DNA from: Aquanectria penicillioides
Taxonomy: Eukaryota; Ascomycota; Sordariomycetes; Hypocreales; Nectriaceae
Direction: 5' to 3'
DNA length: 64,000 bases
Assembly: GCA_003415625.1 (NCBI GenBank)
Contig: PYIU01000005.1
Span: 3,973,001 to 4,037,000 of the forward strand
Shown: piece after piece, positions 59,630 through 64,000 of the stretch
How the letters are laid out: every line of letters begins with the position of its first letter
How positions within the stretch are numbered: the first letter of the stretch is position 1
Position numbers and translations under genes: made by a program
Notes under the pieces: model-generated
Seen by the model: the letters and a program-made list of their open reading frames with translations, nothing else
Database searches by the model: none
Told to the model about the DNA's origin: nothing

Positions 59630-61245
59630 CTAAGTATCCTGGTCAAGTTCGATGGCAACTCGGGCGGTTTCTGGATCGAGTATATAATCAACCCAAGCAA
59701 TTTTTCTCGCCATGGTCAGCGCTTCCTCGATTTTGTTGATGCCTGAGTCTTTCATTACTCTCCAAAGTTCTAATTTGTGAAATTTTGTCATCGGGCCTTG
59801 GTGGGCATGTAAATAAAGGAGAGTAGCCCAAATTCGTAGCTCCGCAAATGACGAGGTACCATAAAACAGAGGGGTGAGGCAAGAAAATCGTTCCAAATTG
59901 GCCATCAGTTCGTCTGAAACCAGTCCAAACTCCATCTTAATCTTTGCCAAAAGGATGATGAGTGAGAGCTGAACCATCTCCTGAAGTAATAATTCCGGCG
60001 AGATATTATGTTTGTTTGGGGGGGATTGAGTATCGAGTCGGGGAATAGACAATGCTGCGTGTGCGGCTGGCCCTATTAATTTCGTCGAGTTCATGTTTCC
60101 TTTCAAAAACCCCAAGTTTTGAGCTTCCCGATTGAGGTAGCTAGTAACTCGAGCAACCTTCTTCAAGCCTTCCCCAAGATGGTGGAGTTCAAGATAGGTT
60201 TCCTCGAGACCTAGGACTTGGGACAATAGGAAGCTTGGCAACTCTTCATCTCTGGCGGGGTCAACCCATTGATGGTGTGGAAAAGGGAAGCGAGGGACTG
60301 TATCATGGATCGCTGAGTTCGTTACGTCAAACCTGCTAAGATCAGCTCGAGTGCTTTTACTGGCCAACATGGTTGAAATAAACTACGAACCATGATGCAA
60401 ACATGTGAATGTAGTCGCCGAGGCCGCTAAACCCCCGTCGGTGCCGGATCAGATTCTCAAGGCCCTGCATATGCACTTCGCATCGATCCCATTTCCCAAT
60501 ATTAAACTAATTAAATGTGAGTGAAAGTATCAAAGAGGAGAGTCGACACCCACATCGTGGAACACGAGGCCCAAAACTGTGGCTATAAGGCCCTCACTGA
60601 TGTTATTGGCTTCGTCTTCAAGTCGTTGCGTGACTTGTGTAAGGCAGATGCTGTAATATTTGGCTGATTCTATGTAATCGAGATACTCTAGAGTCGTTCT
60701 ATTAGTCACAAACTCGTTCATAAACAGAGATGCATTAGCCAGTGATAGATAGTAGGCGCTTGGATCGAGCATGGCCATAGTAAATGACTCAGCCCTAAAG
60801 GGACGGTATATGTAGTTGGCCTCACTCTGCACTGTAGTCTGTGAGTGGAAGCCATTGATGCGTATCAAGTCAACGTACTGAAACTTAGAAGTTCCCGGGC
60901 TCTCATGTCGGGCTCAACAGCGAAGGCACTTAGATATGGCAGAGAGAAGGGGATCAGTTGCCAAATGGTTGGATCAGGGCGGTGGCACATAGATCGAGTT
61001 GTCCTGTGGGTGTTCGTCCGGCACTCCTGATCCTCAATTCGGACATCTTTAGTGGGAGATGGAAACTCCAATTCGAAAGTAATGGGCTGCTGGGGTCGTT
61101 TTCTGCGAGCGCGGCCGGTAGCGGCCATGGCACCGCTTCGAATTGATCTTTGTGTGTCCTTTCTCCGAATCTCATTGGGATGCGTTACCGTGATGAACGC
61201 GAATTCGTGCGAAGTCTCAATCGCGCGACTCTTCGTGGGGGGCAT
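59630..61245 (-). CDS. Fungal-specific regulator-like protein without a zinc cluster
   Basis: Four exons, 60879-61245, 60554-60831, 60391-60506 and 59630-60335, encode 488 residues. I use the ATG at 61243-61245 (MPPTKSRAIE); an in-frame ATG at 61332 would add 29 residues. The N-terminus FAFITVTHPNEI, then TQRSIRSGAM and ARRKRP, is the opening of a common fungal family whose members carry a fungal-specific regulator domain but no zinc finger. Later exons read LGLVFHDFNIGKWDRC, CEVHMQGLENLI and a long helical C-terminus, and the last splice joins FASC to RFDVTNS. The donors GTGGGT and GTTCGT are weak. It may regulate nearby genes, but DNA binding is not evident. Confidence 0.85.
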
Positions 61246-62091
61246 CGTCCTGTTACCATTACGATGAAGACTTTTTACTAAAAATGTGTGTCCTAATTTG
61301 GTGGGATATCTCACTAGCGCCTCGGTTCCCATCCGCACACTATTGGAAACTACTGCGCGTCAGCTCCACCTGAACCGACACTTGCGTTTAGAACAGCAGG
61401 ACAGACAATTCTAAATTCAACAAGGTGTCCTTAACAGAAGTTGGTCGACTCCAATCATTTGTATCCTACCATTAACAATGTTTTTGCTAATCGGGAACAT
61501 TGTTCCTCAATCACTTAAATCACAATGAATTCACTCATCCTTGCTCCGTACGAGTCTTCAATGCAGTTGAGACGGGGCTTTAGCCCGTACCTCTAGTAGC
61601 AAAGTATGGATAACGCTGCCCAAATCTCCCCAAATCTCCCCAAGTCGCGCCAAATACGAGAGATTTGGGGTCCCAGAGTCAGCCAAATGATCGCAGGACG
61701 TTGCGTATCGAGATCTGAGACGCACACCTACCAGTCCCAGTTGATAATTGAACGTGGTAGAGTGACCTCGGTCAGCTTAGCTTACAAGTAAGTACTGCAA
61801 TATTCCAAGGTCCTGGCGGAATTCTAACTAAGTACACTAGACCAATGTGAAGGATTGTAGCGCCTCGTCTATGCTCCGTCAAGTTCGAGGCAATGCGGTG
61901 CATTTTGTGTACCTTAGCTTGGAAAGAACTGCTTCGAATAAAAAATTTGATATTACTACAGCAAGAAATAGACAATTTCCATCATGTAGCATGCATCGCC
62001 TAACAACAAAGAACATTGCGAGAGAAGACATGAGGAAAGAAACCTAGAGATCCTCCATCTGCTTCCACCATGATCAACAGCAGTTGTTAAA
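61246..62091. other. Intergenic region upstream of the regulator-like gene
   Basis: It holds the promoter of the minus-strand regulator-like gene and the 3' region of the NRPS-like gene, plus the repeat/hairpin at 61621-61670. No gene is supported. Confidence 0.5.
61621..61670. repeat. 10-bp tandem repeat with inverted partner
   Basis: CAAATCTCCC is present twice in tandem at 61621-61640. CCCCAAATCTC at 61628-61638 is the exact complement of GAGATTTGGGG at 61660-61670, so an 11-bp stem with a 21-base loop can form. It may be a protein-binding site or an RNA hairpin. Confidence 0.6.
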
Positions 62092-64000
62092 TTATCGCCT
62101 TGAATACAAGGTTTGATCCCCCTTTTCAATTGAAATATTTTGTGAAGCAAGCACAAACGGCAACCCATTCTTCTTGGCCTCTCCTGTCCATGCCAACATA
62201 TCCATGGTCGGCATAGCTGCCCACTTCTTGTTGGAACTGATAGCTTCTTTAGCAGTCTCGATATCGAAACGTGCTGTGGCTTCATACTCCTTTGTGTCCA
62301 TTACAAAGTTGGCTTCTTGTGCGCTTAAAACCACTTGACACACTTGTTCAATGAAAGGAGCTGTATCAAACATGTCAATATACCCGGAGAAACTCTCAAA
62401 GCTCGGTCGCAGACCAATGCGCTCAGTGCTCTCGAGGAAGGCTTCAATAATTCTTGGATTATTTGAAGCTGGTGTATCAGCCGCGAGACCGATGGGCGTA
62501 TGTACAATGAGCGGGAGAGAGTATTGTTCATTCGCCGATCGGAGAACGGTTTCAGCAGCCCACTTGCTCGACAAGTAGGCATCGCTGCCATCAGAGGGAG
62601 GCAAACTGCTTGGAGTGTATCTGCGTGCAGCTCCTGAAGAAAAGAAGTGGAAAGGTACTTTTCTAGCCAATGCTAAGCGGGCTAGCTCTTTGGTGGTATC
62701 AACATTCACATGTCTCAACACATCATACCCATCCCAGAAAGCACGATTGGCTGCCAAATGCACAATCACATCGGCAGATTCAGAGAGTTCGGTGAACGAT
62801 TCGGATGTGAGTCCCAGACTAGGAGCGCCGAGGTCACATTTCAGAGCGCTGATTTTGCTGTTGATGGACACCTTGCTTGGGTCTCGTACGAGGCAGATGA
62901 TCTTAGAGATATTAGGCTCTTCTCCAAGCCTTGGCAGCAGATGGCTACCGATATAGCCTGTGCCTCCAGTTAAAACAACTGTGAGACCTGTCGTTTTGAC
63001 TGGATTTAATGTAGTGTATGGATAAATTGAGGCCCAGGAACTGGGGACTGCCGTCTCAGTTGTCCAGTGAATGCCACTATTCAGAACTGGAGCAGCTTGC
63101 ACAACCTTGGCCATGTCTCTTAGTTTGGTCGCGCTCATGATGTCTATGATGCGAGGCGCACCATTGAGCTCATCCTTGATAACACGCTGTAACTTAACCA
63201 AAAGCATGGAATTGCCGCCAGACTGGAAGAAATCGGAGTCGGAATTCAGTTGACGACCAACAAGAGGGGGCAATATGCCCATCCATAAGTCTGCCAAGCG
63301 CTGCTCTTCTTCAGTTTCGAAAGTTGAGCTTAATGGCGCTGGATTGTAGTTTGGAACGCAGAAACTGTTCTTGAGTGCCTTGCGATCCGTTTTTCCGTGG
63401 GCGTTGATGGGAATACCTGGAACGGGAGCAAAGACGGATGGACGCATGAACTGGGGCAGCGGAAGAGCGGCACGGACATATTCGAGGAACTTGTCGCGCG
63501 GTTCGGACTCTTCATTCGGGTTTGTCATGACAACGAATGCGACAAGGTATTTGTTGTCAACCTCACCATGCATCGAAACGATTGCCTGGCTAATGGCACC
63601 TCGAGATGTAGCGAGGATGGCGCTCTCAATCTCCCCGAGCTCGGTGCGCACACCTAGAATTTTGACCTGTGTCTCACCATCAATACGGCCCTCGTAGAAG
63701 AGTTGTCCCACTTCATTCAGTCGTCCGCGGTCCCCAGTGCGGTACAGGCGGTTCCATCCATGGGAGTTAGCGTGTTTGTCGTAAGCCAAGAAAGTGTTAT
63801 TGATGAATTTCTCCGCAGTTAACTCCTCCAGACCAAGGTATCCAGCTGCCACACCGGGCCCACCCACGACAATCTCTCCCGGCATGCCGACAGGGACTGG
63901 CTTCAATTTCTCGTCAAGGATATAGACCGAATAGTTTGGAAGCACGCGTCCGGTAGCGATCGGATGGCCTGGTGTGATAGTAGCGGGATCGCGGTAAAGC
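62092..64000 (-). CDS. NRPS-like adenylation-carrier-reductase enzyme (3' part)
   Basis: The frame is open from 64000 to the stop at 62092, so the gene continues to the right of the window; the GTG at 63945 is not a start. In order come the end of an adenylation domain (PNYSVYILDEKL, LYRTGDRGR, GRIDGETQVKILGVR and the PINAHGKTDRKAL loop with its Lys), a carrier domain with DFFQSGGNSM whose Ser carries phosphopantetheine, and a thioester-reductase domain. The reductase begins VVLTGGTGYIGSHLL, with SDAYLSSKWAAE holding the Tyr-Lys pair. Such proteins activate a carboxylic or amino acid and release it as an aldehyde or alcohol, as in LYS2-like and carboxylic-acid-reductase-like enzymes. No condensation domain is visible. 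Two SDR genes and an O-methyltransferase nearby could tailor the product. Confidence 0.92.
   Translation of the reverse strand, partial: LYRDPATITPGHPIATGRVLPNYSVYILDEKLKPVPVGMPGEIVVGGPGVAAGYLGLEELTAEKFINNTFLAYDKHANSHGWNRLYRTGDRGRLNEVGQLFYEGRIDGETQVKILGVRTELGEIESAILATSRGAISQAIVSMHGEVDNKYLVAFVVMTNPNEESEPRDKFLEYVRAALPLPQFMRPSVFAPVPGIPINAHGKTDRKALKNSFCVPNYNPAPLSSTFETEEEQRLADLWMGILPPLVGRQLNSDSDFFQSGGNSMLLVKLQRVIKDELNGAPRIIDIMSATKLRDMAKVVQAAPVLNSGIHWTTETAVPSSWASIYPYTTLNPVKTTGLTVVLTGGTGYIGSHLLPRLGEEPNISKIICLVRDPSKVSINSKISALKCDLGAPSLGLTSESFTELSESADVIVHLAANRAFWDGYDVLRHVNVDTTKELARLALARKVPFHFFSSGAARRYTPSSLPPSDGSDAYLSSKWAAETVLRSANEQYSLPLIVHTPIGLAADTPASNNPRIIEAFLESTERIGLRPSFESFSGYIDMFDTAPFIEQVCQVVLSAQEANFVMDTKEYEATARFDIETAKEAISSNKKWAAMPTMDMLAWTGEAKKNGLPFVLASQNISIEKGDQTLYSRR

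Overview
The window is nuclear DNA of a filamentous ascomycete (Pezizomycotina; a Sordariomycete of the Hypocreales type is my best guess). The reasons are short introns of about 45-80 bp with GTRNGT donors, many Zn2Cys6 regulators, a cyanovirin/LysM lectin of the filamentous-fungal type, and a Ty1/copia element destroyed by transition mutations of the RIP (repeat-induced point mutation) kind. I rebuilt the spliced genes by hand, and reading frame was kept across every junction. Two genes cannot be closed without an indel, and both indels fall in short C runs (6545-6550 and 56520-56523).

Left part (1-10 kb): a peroxisome-targeted copper amine oxidase and an APC-type amino-acid/GABA permease face away from each other across a 2.3 kb promoter region, followed by an aldehyde dehydrogenase. 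Together they would import an amine or amino acid, deaminate it oxidatively and oxidise the aldehyde. From 10 to 31 kb come two gene relics (carboxylesterase and sugar transporter), an uncharacterised membrane protein, a CVNH-LysM lectin with a long charged N-terminus, a secreted GH3 beta-glucosidase, a small reductase group (SDR, NmrA-like, GRE2-like) with a Zn2Cys6 regulator, and a rhodopsin-domain seven-helix membrane protein.

Middle (32-48 kb): a gene-poor GC-rich stretch with small tandem repeats, then a secreted aldose 1-epimerase, a BDS1/SdsA1-like alkylsulfatase, an MFS exporter, a Zn2Cys6 regulator that seems to need a 3-nt micro-exon, an O-methyltransferase and another Zn2Cys6 regulator. 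From 48,816 to 55,981 lies a complete but dead Ty1/copia element: 259-bp LTRs, a 5-bp target duplication (CAACC), and an interior with no open frame. Comparing its LTRs shows where the mutated block begins and ends inside each LTR.

Right part (56-64 kb): two short-chain dehydrogenases, a fungal-specific regulator-like protein without a zinc finger, and the 3' part of an adenylation/carrier/reductase (NRPS-like) enzyme that runs off the window. With the O-methyltransferase, exporter and regulators on the other side of the retroelement, this looks like part of a secondary-metabolite cluster interrupted by a transposon. That grouping is inference; its far end is not visible.
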